Below are positions 12,621-24,639 of a stretch of DNA of 64,000 nt, one piece after another. Source of the DNA: Diospyros lotus (taxonomy: Eukaryota > Streptophyta > Magnoliopsida > Ericales > Ebenaceae); NCBI RefSeq assembly GCF_014633365.1, contig NC_068338.1, positions 23,508,616 through 23,572,615 on the forward strand. Direction: 5' to 3'. How positions within the stretch are numbered: the first letter of the stretch is position 1; the number at the start of each line of letters is the position of its first letter. The notes beneath the pieces were generated by a model. That model did not search any database. It was not told the origin of the DNA and was given only the letters and a program-made list of their open reading frames with translations. The translations under genes were made by a program, and so were the position numbers.

Positions 12621-13769
12621 ACCTGTAATTCCTACTAAAAAAAAAAAATTAATTAAAAAAAAATGGGGGAAAAGGACAATGTGTCGTAACACGTGATTCC
12701 TTCCAACGCATTAAATCCTCCTTCAACTACCAATCTCCTGTCTAAATCTATAGGCCATATGGTAAACAATATTGTGTAGTTAAAAAATCCAGTGGGAAAT
12801 CTAAGCTAGAAAATAACGATGAGATCCAACTGATGCACAAGAATAATCGCAAATAATTGGCTTCTTCTGCCACCTCTCTTTATGGGCATCAGTTCAGGCC
12901 TTGCTCAAATCACTCTAATGCCAAGTTTTTCAAATAGAATGTGTGTATGAACTTTAGATTTAAAAAGTTAAGACAGTAGATGGTCAAATTTTGCCAAAAG
13001 AAATGTGTGTAGAAGAATTCATAATTAACTCAAAATAAATGCACACAATCATTTTTAACTTATTCTTTGAAGAAAAAAAAACGTTTTCAGCTATTCAAAC
13101 AAATTAATTATAATTTATAGACACTCAAACAAACTAATTATACTCTATAGCTATTTTTTTTAAGGAAGGTATCTAAATTGGTAATGTGATAGTGTCAAAA
13201 CGTTTAAATAAAATGATAAATTTGTAAAATTAATTGGCAAGGTCAAAACTGATAAAGTGATTATAAAATGTAACTTGAAGTAGACTTCCAATCACTAAAA
13301 TGATAGATTTGTAAAATTAATTTTTTAAGTGACAAGATTTTTACCTAAAAATGTGTGATAACTTGAAGTAGACCTCCTATTAATAAAGGATCCTGTATAA
13401 TTTGCATTTGTGTATGTTTTCAAAGTCAATTTTGTTACGACTCTAAGGATAAATCAGTAAAGGAGCTGATAGTAGCCATTAGTTATTATCTAGCTGGGGT
13501 TTAGTAGGTTTGGGGGTTAGTTAACGATACTGCTTTGCTACTATGTTAGTTAGGGGTGTTGTTATATTGTGAAAGTGTTAGTTATGGTTGTTGCTAGAGG
13601 CTCCATAAGTGACCTATGTTAACAAGAGGAAGGGTCATCAATTATATAAAATTATTATAAATTTTACTGTGTCATGTCAGTTTATAAAATTTGTTTGTAG
13701 ATAAAATACTTGTAATGTGCATTTAATAATATCTGTAACGATTAATTTTTTAAAATTTAATGTGACATT
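12621..13769. other. AT-rich intergenic region
   Basis: There is no reading frame of note and no clear repeat ends. Short phrases such as 'aacttgaagtagac' occur twice (about 13273 and 13361), suggesting a small local duplication. Confidence 0.5.
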
Positions 13770-14190
13770 GGTCGAGTAAATTAGGTATTACTCGAGTGAG
13801 ATATGCAGTTATTCCAATAAATATTTTTGATACTCAAGTAAATTATAATTTTACTCGATTAATATTTATTCTAAATTAATTAATGATACAATTATAAAGA
13901 CTTGTCATTTTAATTCAAATTTATTACTCGATTAAATGTTATAATTACTCAACTAATGTACCACTTAGTCGATTAACTATTTGATTTTTCAATTAATGTT
14001 ATTCCATCATATATTCGAGTAAAACAAGTATATAATCGTTTAATTCATTAAATGTTTAGATCTTACTTGATTAAAAAAAAATCAGTTGAGTACAATACTT
14101 GTTAATTGTTACTCAACTAAATATTTTCTACCTCGATTAAAACGATAATTACTCTATTAAACTTATACATTAGTTGATTAATTTTCAAGT
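13770..14190. repeat. Degenerate array of ACTCGATTAA-like motifs
   Basis: About ten variants of (T)ACTCGA(T/G)TAA lie at irregular spacing in roughly 420 bp. Examples are tactcgagt, ttactcgatta, tattcgagtaaaac and cctcgattaaaac. The core is close to palindromic. The sequence is non-coding. Confidence 0.55.
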
Positions 14191-14329
14191 CACAACATAT
14201 CTTATTATCAACATATTCCATTAATGATATTATTATAATAATGTAAAGTTTGCTAATTTTATGTTAAATAGTATTTTTACAAAAATTATGAATAAATTTA
14301 TTAATGTATTTATAAACAAACATATTCAC

Positions 14330-14590
14330 AAGCAAATAATCAAGCCTGCTCTCGAGCCTCTAAACAATCCAGCTCGCGAGCCTATAATCGAGTCAACTCA
14401 TGAAACTTTATTCGAACCACCTCGTGAGTTATCAAATCGATTTTTACTAAGTTTAAGTTTGACTCGTTTACAAACAGATATTTAAAGTTAAGTTCAAACT
14501 TGGTTCACTTATTTTAATGAATGAGTTTTTAATGACTCGAGCACCGAGCTACTCGGGAGTGGTTTAGCTTGTTTGCGACCCTAGTTTAGG
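14330..14590. repeat. CTCGAGC-rich low-complexity element
   Basis: It contains repeated ctcgagcc, ctcgcgagcc and gagctactcggg strings. It resembles in composition the element at 33480-34260 in XDH intron 1. No ends were defined. Confidence 0.45.
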
Positions 14591-15985
14591 TGCCTGGGTT
14601 GGGCTAATTTTTTGGATAGTAAATAAAATACTATCTAAGGTTATAAAGATGTGATATTTTTATATGATATATATATTATAATTACAATAATTTTATTTAA
14701 AAAAAAAGGAAAAGAGCTCTGGTAATGTGGCAGAGTTACCGGAGCTCCTTCCTAGGGTTCTGAAAAAATCGATCAACCGAGAGGGAGAGAGAGGAATTGA
14801 AGAAGAAGCATTTGCCAGAAAAGGAAATCAAAGATGGAGTTTTGCAAAATGGAGGTCTGAAAATCTCAATCTAGACAATGGTAGTAGGGGTGGCAGAGAT
14901 GATGTTGGCCGATGGTACTAATGGCAGTGGTTGTGGATAGTGGTGATGGCGGGCATTGACAGTGGCCAGATCTGCAAAGAGGTATGGAACATCAAACTCA
15001 AGAGAAATCACTTTTAGTTTTGTTTTAAAATATTATATATATCCAAATTTAAAGAATTAATAAAAACATTAAAAAATTTTCATTAAAATAACTTGTCAAA
15101 TTTTGTTATCTTAAAATAAAAAAAAAACGAGTCCCTTAAGGTAACATAGATGATCCATCGTATACCTTCAGGTGATAAGAATATTGGGTTCAATTATGCT
15201 TTCATGTAAAATTGTGCAATTAATTGTGTCCATCTAAAAGACTAAATTCCCAAGATTCTATTCGCAATAAATTTGTTCGTTCACTTAAGATTATGGAGTA
15301 AGTGAATCGTAAATTTTAGAGAGAGTGAAATAGATTCGGACTGAAAACTAACTGTAATCAATAGATCAATCTCCCAAGTTTTCCACATTACAAAAAATAT
15401 AATTTTCTTTTCTCAAAATTGAATGCAAAATCAAGCTACCAACTAAGTAAAATATTTGATCTACTCTTTAGTTGCTTTTACGGGTTCAACCTAACTATTA
15501 TCATGACACCTAAAAAATCAACACAAACCAAAACCCACAATTTGTGCATCATTAGGGCATGTCGGAGGACTTTTGCAACCGAGATGTTCTAAGCCTTGAT
15601 TTTCTTCTTGGCCATGTTGGAGATGAGCTTGGAGGACTTTGACTAGTCATTGATGATGAGGCATAGCTCGAAGGAGGCATCGTCTTGGAGAGCGTGAGGG
15701 GGGGGGATTTTGTGGGCATTGGTGTGAGATTTTTTGGGGCATTTTCTTTAGGATTAAAACGAGGTAGATGCAATTGTCATCTTGGTCGATTATATATGAC
15801 TTTTGGTTCATGAAATGAGTTGTTCTCCACTTGAGGACAACAATCACTACTCTTTCCACCACGCTTGGGCTAACCCTAGGCATCACGACAATTTGTGTTG
15901 CCATTGAAAAGAGAGAGGGAGGGGGGGAGAAAGAAAAGGTAGAAGACAGAACAAGTAGACTGGTGCAGTCCGTATTGGTTTTTTT
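14591..15985. other. Intergenic, no supported gene
   Basis: Frames on the - strand at 15552-16003 are rich in proline and serine but match no family I recognise and lack conserved motifs, so I do not call them genes. Confidence 0.5.
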
Positions 15986-16680
15986 TTTTTTGATAAACTT
16001 CATTTAGTTATCTAAAAATGAATTTTGTAATTTTTCATAAAATTGTTAAAAAAAAATGGTTTACATTATACTTAGAAAAAAACTTAAAATTATAATAGAA
16101 TTTAATGCTATATTTTATTTATATTCTATTTGAAATTAAAATAAAATCTAAACCATTTTACACACTAATTATTATGATTTCTATGCATAAGATTTATTAT
16201 TTTTTGATCATCATATTTATATGTAATTTTTAAAAAAATATTATTTTAATAATAAACTTATAAATTGTTAGTTACAGAAAAATACCCTAGACACCATCGT
16301 GGCAGACTCCGCTACCATTGAAACGAGGGGGGGGGGCTAAATCAATCCATAAGTAGAGTTTAGGCAGTTGAGCTATCCTTTTTGTGTTTTTTGATATACT
16401 TAATTTAGTTATTTAAAAATTAATTTTGTAATTTTTCATAAAATTATTAAACAAAAAGGGTTTACATTATACCTAGTAAAAAAACTTAAAATTATAATTG
16501 AATTTAATATTATATTTTATTTATATTCTATTTAAAATTAAAAATCTAAACCACTTTTACAAACTAATTATTATGATTGGAATGCATAAGATTTATTATT
16601 TTTTGATCATTATATTTATATGTAATTTTTTAAAAAAAATATTTTGATAATAAACTTATAACTTTTTGATTAGAGGAAAA
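15986..16680 (+). repeat. Two direct copies of a ~290-bp AT-rich unit
   Basis: Copy one (about 15986-16280) and copy two (about 16382-16680) share long stretches, for example taatttttcataaaatt, gtttacattata and gcataagatttattattttt, in the same order. The period is about 398 bp. The roughly 100 bp between them (acaccatcgtggcagactcc ...) is not AT-rich. This is either a segmental duplication or two ends of one element. Confidence 0.75.
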
Positions 16681-17022
16681 TAATTTTATCGTTGTTATTT
16701 TAAATTCAAATCCTCACTGCCTTAAGCTAAAATACGTTCAAAAGTCAAATAATTACTCGACATATAAGAAACTCTTCAGGTATGAAGAATGATATTTAGT
16801 TTTTCAGCTATAATTTTTAATTCAATAACATTTTGTTTAATTTTCTATTTCTATAGTCTAATTTTCTAAAAACCTAGAAAACTAGTCCACAACCAAACAG
16901 CCCCTAAAGAGTAGTAGCAATACAAAACCACGCCCACCCACGTACAGCTCAATTTCCTTCTTAGCATCTTCATGCTATGAGACGAGACTTACACAAGACA
17001 GAAGCTACGGTTTGCCTTATCC
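16681..17022. other. 3' flank of the PPR locus
   Basis: Non-coding sequence with no strong A-tract marking the end of a processed insertion. Confidence 0.45.
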
Positions 17023-17976
17023 TTATTTCCCTTTTTGGGGAAGCTTCCTAGAAGACTTGTTGGGGCGCCGTGTCTCAGAAAACAAACTCTTGTATTTGTC
17101 CAGCACCCTATTCCTCTCATCCATCAAGCCCAACATCTCATATGCATTTGCTACTTTCTGCACTACTGCCTTCTCTGGAGGCTTCCGATCATCGAAGGCT
17201 TCCAGACCCTTAAAAAGCTTCACAAGATTCTCCAGCATGTTGTTGCGATAATAGACCGATATCATCAGGTGGCATAGCTGCCAAGGCACCGAATGCAGGT
17301 CGCTGCCAATTTTTCTCGCCCAAAACTCGTGCGCTTCTTCTGCCCGGTGGTCCATGTCTAGGGCCCGAATTAACTGTCCATAGGTGCCCATTGTGTTGCC
17401 CTGCCCCTTGCTTAGCATCCACTTTATGACCTGGATAACTTAGTGCCACTGCTGTTCTTTCTCCAGCGTGAGCAGCATCTGTCTGAGTGACCCGATGGGG
17501 AAGTTCTGCTCCCACGCAACACACGCGTTGAGCGCACCATAAACAGCTTCTTTACTATCTTTAAGATTTTGTAGGGTATCGTAGAGAAATCTAACCTTGT
17601 CTTTTCTAGGCACGTTCTCACCAATTTGGTGCTTGTGTACTGCAGGATCCTTCCCTGTCAACTGATGCGTGGATTTCTTTTCATCCTCGAGCAATGCCAC
17701 TGAGCTTGCATAACTTTTGTTTGGATCAGGAACGTGCGCCATCATCCTGTAACTTTGGGTCTTAAATCCAAGCTGAGGGGAGCGACTAACTAGGTTAATG
17801 ACTCCTGTAGAGTCCAATGTCATGGCTTGCTTGCCATGATGATCGTCTGGTGACACCATCGCATTTCCATGGCTCCAGTTCAGGATTGGAGTTTGCACCC
17901 AAGTATGGTAACTGTATCTCAAGCACCGAACTCTAACTATTTGAGTGATTCGGCCAACCAGTGCAGCCATTCTCAT
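17023..17976 (-). pseudogene. PPR-family protein (At4g18975-like) with one internal stop
   Basis: On the - strand, an ATG (17974-17976) opens 318 codons in one frame, broken only by TAA at 17440-17442 (codon 179). The C-terminal 139 codons match the conserved part of a small P-class pentatricopeptide repeat family of organelle-targeted RNA-binding proteins (Arabidopsis At4g18975 type). Signature strings are WMLSKGQGNTMGTYGQLIRA, DMDHRAEEAHEFW, LHSVPWQLC and RKPPEKAVVQKVANAYEMLG. The upstream half (KDSKEAVYGALNA, WEQNFPIGSL) also fits the family. The frame resumes at once after the stop (VIQVIKW), so this is a point lesion, not an intron. The whole region is intronless; if source genes in this lineage have introns, this would be a retrocopy, but I saw no clear poly(A) tract. 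A sequencing error at the stop is also possible. Confidence 0.75.
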
Positions 17977-18568
17977 TGACTACGATACTACCACCAATGT
18001 TTACGTTCACTGTTGATATAGCTGCAGGTGCATATCATGACGAGGAGTGACTGCAGAAGAAATAAGGAATACCCAAAAAAGCAAGGCACAAGATCAGTAA
18101 CAATTGATGATAAACGTGTGTATGATATAATACATGCCAAGGAGAATACTAGGAGGATAAGGGTGGAAACGGAGATTGTAACAAGGTCTTATAGTTGCTA
18201 ATGGTTCATTTCTTATTCTCTGTCTGTTATGGGTATTTCTATAATTTAGTTATGAGTTACAGAAAGGTTTTCTAACGAGCTCAGTTACCAATATGCATTT
18301 AACCCTAATGGATCTAATTATTTGATTAACTGCAGTTTCACTAATGTACCAATATTACTTATCCCAAACTATAATCCGAGTGTCACGGACACTCGGATTA
18401 TTAGAGGAATTTTTACAAAGGTATCAATATGTCTTCTTCTGTTGGTGCCACCCTTGGAGATGTACATAGGGTGTGAACAGATTTGACTTTTGGAGCTATG
18501 TTACTATAAAAATGTACATGTTATTTCTTTCCCAAAACGCGCACACTAGTGTGCACACAAAAAAAATA
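17977..18568. other. Intergenic, 5' flank of the PPR locus
   Basis: No gene is supported. At about 18378-18402 there is a short perfect-looking hairpin (taatccgagtgtcacgg / acactcggatta). This could be a small inverted repeat or the trace of an insertion. Confidence 0.45.
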
Positions 18569-18846
18569 TGTTGAAACTGATGAGAAGCTGAAATTATTCA
18601 CACATTTTTTATTAAATTCACATAAGCTTAAATACAAAAGATTTGTAACTAAATCAGCTGCTAATCCTGAAAACCTGCTACAAATCCCATAATCGGCTAT
18701 AGTCTTTCAACAGAAAGCTAAATTTAAGCACTAAACTTGACTTGATAAGCACATAACAAACTCCTAAAAAATCTGCAACAGAAGAGAAAAAATAACAACC
18801 CCCTAAACTCATGGATGACTCAGCAACTAAAGTATAATTATCAACA
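18569..18846 (-). repeat. Element A 3' LTR
   Basis: This is a 278-bp LTR. By eye it differs from its partner at about six bases and one indel (roughly 98% identity), which suggests recent insertion. Confidence 0.93.
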
Positions 18847-18859
18847 CTCCTCCTTGCTT

Positions 18860-21834
18860 TGGTGGCTGCACACACCAAGCCTAGTCCTTAGAGTTTCAAA
18901 TCTATCCCTGGGCAAAGCTTTAGTGAAGATATCAGCTAACTGATCATTGGTTCTGCAATGTAGCAGAATAACTTCTTCTAGCTTATGCACTTCTCGAATG
19001 AAATAAAGTTTAATATTGAAATGTTTTGTCTTTCCATGAAACACTGGTTGTTTGAGATAGATATGGTTGCTTGATTGTCAACATAAATCTCTATCCTCCC
19101 CTTTTATTCCAACTGTAAATCAACTAGAAGCTTTCTTAACCACAAAGCTTGCTTCATTGCTGATGTAGCTGCTATGAACTCAGCTTCAGCGGTAGACTGT
19201 GCAACTATATCTTGCTTCTTTGAGCACCATGAGAAAATCCCCGAGCCAAGTGTGAAACAGTACCCAGAAGTACTCTTCATGTCATCCACAAATCATCCCC
19301 AATCTGAATCAGTATACCCTAGCAACTTGAGCTCTTGATTATGACTGTATTGAATTCCATAATCTAGAGTTCCCTTGACATACCTTAGCACACACTTTGC
19401 AGCCTTGAGATGAGACTCTTTTGCACAATGTAGGAACCTGGATAAAACATTGACCACCTGAATAATATCATGACGTGTTACAGACAAGTACATTAGGCAG
19501 CCTATCAGACTTCTGTAGCTATGTTCATCAGCTTTCTCAGCTCCATCTTCTTTGCATAACTTTTCCTTTTGATTCATAGGAGTGGCCATGGGTTTGCAAT
19601 CTTCCAACTTAAACTTCCTTAGAATCTCCTTAATATATTTTTGTTGGCTCACAAAGATTCCTTGCTGATCTTGTTTAACCTCCATTCCAAGGAAGTAGGT
19701 CATCATTCCAAGGTCTGTCATCTCAAAAACCTTCCTCATATCTTCTTTGAACTTTTCAACAAGCTTGACATTGCTTCCTATTACTAAAAGAGCATCAACA
19801 TATAGGGACACAATCAAGATGCCAACATTCGAACTCTTAGCATATAATGTGGATTCACTTAGACTTTTAGCAAACCCAACCTCTTTGAGATAGTCATCAA
19901 TTCTGCTGTACCAAGCCCTAGGGGCCAGTTTTAAACCATACAATGCCCTTTTCAATAGACATACTTAATTTATCCTTCTGCCCCTTCTTTGCAAAGCCTT
20001 CTGGTTGTTCAACGAAAATCTCCTCCTGCAAGTAGCCATTTAGGAAGGCAGATTTGACATCTAATTGGTATACCTTCCATTATTTTTGAGTTGCCATGGC
20101 CAAAAGCAATCTAATGGTGTCTAGCCTTGCAACAGGAGCAAAAGTTTTTGAAAAATCAACTCCTGGTACTTGTGCAAAGCCTTTAACTACTAACCTGGCC
20201 TTATGTTTATTGATGGAGCCATCTGCATTCAACTTGGTTCTAAAAACCCACTTCACACCAATAACATTTCTATTTTGAGGTCTGTCTACCAGCTCCCATG
20301 TTTGATTTTTCTCTATCATTGACATCTCCTCCTTCATTGTAGCCTTCCATTTGGGGTCATTTTCCGCTTCACTGAAAGTTGCTGGTACTAGTATTGCAAC
20401 ACTGCATCTTTGGTAAATATCAGCGAGCAATCTGGTTTCTCTAACTGGTGGATCATCCACAATTTCATCAGGAATTAGCTCAGGTAGAATAGTTTGCTTT
20501 GCTTCCTTTTTTTTTCAACACCATTTCTCATCCTCAACAAAATGAACATCCCTGCTGATTAGAATCTTTCCAGTCTCAGGTTGAAAGACTCTATATGCAT
20601 TTGATTGTGAGCTATAGCCAATGAAAATACTAGGTTCTGCCTTCTTGTCCAGTTTATCCCTCTTTGCCTATGGAATATAAGTAAAACAAAGACAACCAAA
20701 CACCTTAAGATTCATAACTTGAGGCTTACTGCCAAAACAAGCCTCATATGGTGTTTTTTTTTTTACTGCCTTTGTAGGCAGTCTGTTGAGGAGAAATATA
20801 GCAGTGCTAGCTGCCTCTGCCCAAAAACTTTTAGGAAGATCCTTCTCATGAAAGAGACACCTCACCATCTCACCAATAGTTCTGTTTTTCCTTTCACTTA
20901 CTCCATTTTGTTGTGGAGAGTAAGGAGCAGTGAATTGATGCTCTATACCAGCTTCTTCACAAAATTGAGTAAACTGGTTTGAGATGTACTATGTCCCATT
21001 GTCAGATTGAATGGCTTTGATCTTGCATCCACTTTGATTCTCAATCCAAGTCTTGTATCTCAAAAAAATACCTGCAACTTCAGACTTAAACCTGAGAAAA
21101 TAAATCCAGCTCATCCTTGTAAAATCATCAATGAAAGCTATATAATATCTACTCCCTTTCAGTGATGGTTCTATCTTTGGTCCACTCAAATTAGTGTGAA
21201 TGAGCTGCAATTTTTTTGTTGCCCTCCAAACCTGTTGTGGAAACGACAACCTTGTTTGCTTACCAAATTGGCAAGCTCTACAAATTGGTAAATGCTCAAC
21301 CAGAGGTGGCAATCCCTGCACCATTTCTTTTGTTCTCATCAGCAATAGTGCTGCTTGATTGAAATGTCCCAATCTCTTGTGCCATAACTCAGTTGTCTGT
21401 TTTGAAATATTGTAGGCATCATGTTCCTCTTTCATAAGATCCAAAGAGAAACTTTTGTTCTTCATCTTTACTCGAAACAGTTCATTTCCTTCTGCATCCT
21501 TAATCAAACACATCCTATTTTCAAATAGGACTTTGTATCCTTTTTCAAGCAGTTGTCCAACACTTAAAAGATTTTGATTAATGTCATGAACATAATAAAC
21601 ATCAGGTATAAGCTTGGTACCTGAATAGGTTTCAATGGAAACTGTTCCTTTTCCTTTGACTTCAATACACTCTCCATTTTCTATTCTTACTTTAGTGGTA
21701 GTTGACTTGCTTAGTTCCTGAAACAGCTCCTCATCATTTGTCATGTGATTAGTACAACCACTGTCCACCAACCAACTTTCTCCAGAACTGATAGTGAAAA
21801 AACAGGTAGCTACAAATAATTGTTCCTGCTCTTG
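18860..21834 (-). pseudogene. Element A pol: protease, integrase, RT, RNase H (broken)
   Basis: The protease active site DSGCTNHMT is intact (about 21740-21770). The integrase has a zinc region (WHKRLGHF ... CRACQFGK) and a core ending at QSDNGT, followed directly by a stop near 20986. The RT spans about 20460 to 19700 (WKATMKEEM, GVKWVFRTKLN, ARLVVKGFAQVPGVDFSKTF), with a frame break around 19955-20080. The catalytic YVDD box reads YVDALL, so one catalytic aspartate is missing. RNase H (SGYCFTLGSGIFSWCSKKQ, STAEAEF) follows after another stop near 19290. At least five lesions are visible, so this copy cannot move on its own. Confidence 0.9.
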
Positions 21835-22710
21835 TTATTGTTGATCTGCTACTTGTGCACCTGCCTGCTGCTGTTGATTTTTGTTCTTGCAGATCTTAGC
21901 AATATGACCTAATTGCTGGAACTTGTGGCACTTCACATCAGGTCTCCTCCAACACTTAAAAGGAGAATGACATTTTTTTCCACAGTGCTGGCATGGAGGA
22001 TAATTTGATTTGTTTGCTCCCCCAGGTGTGATTGAATTGCAAGGCTGATCAGCACTTCCTTTCTTCCCCTTCTTTTTCTTGCCCTTGATTTGCAGTTTGG
22101 CCTGTAAAGCCCCTTCAATGGTTCCTTCTTGCCTCATAAGTCTTCTCTGCTCTTGTGCCTAAAGAGCATTCAACAATTCTGCCAAAGAGATGCTGAACAA
22201 ATCATTTGAGTTCTCGAAAGTAGAAATTGTTGATTCAAAACGTTTTGGAAGAGTAACCAGAATCTTTTGGACTATTCTAGAGTCAAGAAACTCACCACCA
22301 AGTATCCTTACCTTATTTTCTGTGCAAAGAAGCTTATCAGAATACTTTTTCATAGTTTTTGAGTCTTTCATTCTTTGCATCTCAAACTCTCTGATTAGGT
22401 TCAGCATTTGCATCCCTTTGATCTTCTCATTTCCCTCATACTCTTTCTTGAGAAAATCCCAAATTGCCTTTGCTGACTTGAGAGTCATAATCCTAGTAAA
22501 GATAGTTGATGAAACTGCTGTAAAAAGGCAAGCTTTTCCCTTAGATTTCTTCTGCTTCTTCTCTTTGTGATTTCTGATCTGTGCCATTGTTGGATTCTCT
22601 AGTAAAAGTGGAACTTCGTAGTCCTTTTCCACTGTTTCCCAAAGATCATTGGCTTCCAAGTAGGCTTCCATCCTCACTGCCCACATTTGATAGTTTTCTC
22701 CGTCGAACAC
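21835..22710 (-). pseudogene. Element A gag (broken)
   Basis: The frame from VFDGENYQMWAVRMEAYL runs through a UBN2-type gag domain to 22162, where TAG (22159-22161) replaces an expected glutamine codon. It continues in the same frame (MRQEGTIEG...) through a basic stretch to a zinc-knuckle region whose CX2CX4HX4C box reads CHKFQQLGHIAKIC, so the second cysteine is lost. A second stop (TAA, 21835-21837) sits in the Q-rich linker before the protease. The leader has no usable ATG in frame near the expected start; the region just upstream contains another stop. Confidence 0.85.
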
Positions 22711-22796
22711 TGGAGGTGCCGTAGTTGTAAAAGATGTCTCAGATTACATTTTTTACACTCACAATGTCCCTCAAGATATGATGGCTCTGATACCAC

Positions 22797-23075
22797 TGTT
22801 GAAACTGATGAGAAGCTGAAATTACTCACACACTTTTTATTAAATTCACAGAAGCTTAAATACAAAAGATTTGTAACTAAATCAGCTGCTAATCCTGAAA
22901 ACCTGCTACAAATCCCATAATCGGCTATAGTCTTTCAACAGAAAGCTAAATTTAAGCAACTAAACTTGACTTGATAAGCACATAACAAACTCCTAAAAAA
23001 TCTGCAATAGAAGAAAAAAAATAACAACCCCCTAAACTCATGGATGACTCAGCAACTAAAGCATAATTATCAACA
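22797..23075 (-). repeat. Element A 5' LTR
   Basis: This 279-bp LTR is followed on the - strand by the primer-binding site. It carries the same TGTTGA...TCAACA ends as its partner. Confidence 0.93.
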
Positions 23076-24639
23076 AAATATAATAATAATAATAATTCTT
23101 AATTTATGGTTTAGAATTGGATTTCAGAACAGATAAATCTTTGAAAGCCTTTCACTAGTGTGATGCACCTTCTATATGAAAGTGCATTATGTGCAAATGA
23201 ACCAGTGCAATTGCCTCACATCTTCTTCCCTATTATTCCCTCAGTCAACCTTCAAGCATGCATCAAGCTACATGTTTATTGTTTCTTTGGGAGGCAAAAG
23301 AAAAATATCCTAGATCAACATATAATACTCTAGGAGTAGAAATAAATCGTACTTGAAATCTGTTTGTACTGGGGCTCACTCCAATTTTTGGCCAAGAACA
23401 CGGCAATCCATACAGATCCTGCTGACAGAAATGAGGGAAAAAGAAATCAATATTACTGGATAATTTTGCAAGAATATGCAACAAATAATTAAACTTGAAC
23501 ATGCTAAAAGTTGGCAAATTTGAAATCATTTGAGTTCCAAACATTGATGCTATTGTAGTAAGAACTAAGAACAATCAATATGATGCCTGATATTCTGAAT
23601 CATAAAGCCAACTTTGCTCAAATAACAACAGCCTAATGCACCCAAGCTCAAGCTTGGAAAAACAACACTTCTCCAGCTGAGCTAGTAATTAATTATTCTG
23701 CTCTCTAGTGCTCATACTCTCTCTCGAAACACTAGCCCAACTATCTATTAAATCAGAATATAAAGCAAACAAGTACACAATTGGGAAGAAAATATAGCAC
23801 AAAATTTTGAAGATAAATTTTACTTATCAGCTACTACATCAACATTCCAATACTGCCACCTTGTCCATACACAGATGAAAATCAGCCTATGAAACAGGAA
23901 ATGGGCAACTCAACTTGTACGGTACTTCAGATGACAGTGAAATGGACAAACCTAAATCAGGTGAAAATTTTCATGACGACCCATTTAAATGCAATGACAA
24001 CTTATAAAAGTAGGCATATGAATTTGTTGATATTCCACCTACTTTATGCTCAAAGTATATTACCCTGTTGAGGGGAAGTGCTAGGAAACTAGATTTTCAT
24101 TGTTGCATTATCTGATTTAAAGGAGGATCGGTTCAAGGTAAACTTAGGAAAATTTGCAGTAACTCTGGTGGTCTAAAGTTCCGTATCTATGGGCTTTAGC
24201 TTCTATCTTGGGTTGTAGGGTTCGATCTCTCCCCTCCGAGTCCCTCAATAACCAAGCCCTTGACATGGAAGATCCAAAACGAAGTAGATGAGTAAAAGAG
24301 ACTCTATATGTCGGAAGGGGGCAGGTCACTGCAAAGTTGTTCTATGGATTGGATCAAGAAAAAAAGATGGGATATGGGAAGAACCCAAGTAAAAATCCTT
24401 GGGCTCTTTACGCCTACATTGCCTGCATGGGAATATCTAGGCATTGGGCAGCCTTTAAAATGAATAAAAATAAAGAATAAAACAATGCCTCAAGGTTCAC
24501 CTTCAGCAAGCCCGGCCTATGCAAAAAAGACACATTCAAAATGTTGGAGAAGAAATCAATTATACTGCTTATACTAACAGTTCTTATAGTCTGCTGCTTC
24601 AAAATTTCATTTGGTCTGCATGGATTCAATTGGACCACA
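23076..24639. other. Intergenic, possible old SINE near 24.2 kb
   Basis: No gene is supported. Around 24210-24235 the sequence gggttcgatctctcc resembles the B box of a tRNA-derived SINE. I could not find a clean A box, tail or target duplication. The rest is anonymous AT-rich DNA. Confidence 0.4.

Larger units (their letters stand above)
18569..23075 (-). mobile_element. Ty1/copia retrotransposon (element A), full length, defective
   Basis: The 4,507-bp element is bounded by LTRs (18569-18846 and 22797-23075) that begin TGTTGA and end TCAACA. A perfect 5-bp target duplication, aaata, lies at 18564-18568 and 23076-23080. The - strand primer-binding site TGGTATCAGAGCC (about 22784-22796, tRNA-Met type) and a purine tract next to the left LTR (complement of 18847-18859) set the orientation. 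Domain order is gag, protease, integrase, reverse transcriptase, RNase H, which is the copia order. Several in-frame stops make it non-autonomous. Confidence 0.95.

Noticed and set aside
15552..16003. Two overlapping - strand frames (73 and 118 aa) as a small gene
   Set aside because: I compared the frames mentally with histones, profilin, ADF and ribosomal proteins; none fits. The P/S-rich composition and lack of conserved motifs suggest chance.
24144..24329. tRNA gene suggested by gggttcgatctctcc
   Set aside because: No matching A box, acceptor stem or anticodon loop can be formed; at most an old SINE.
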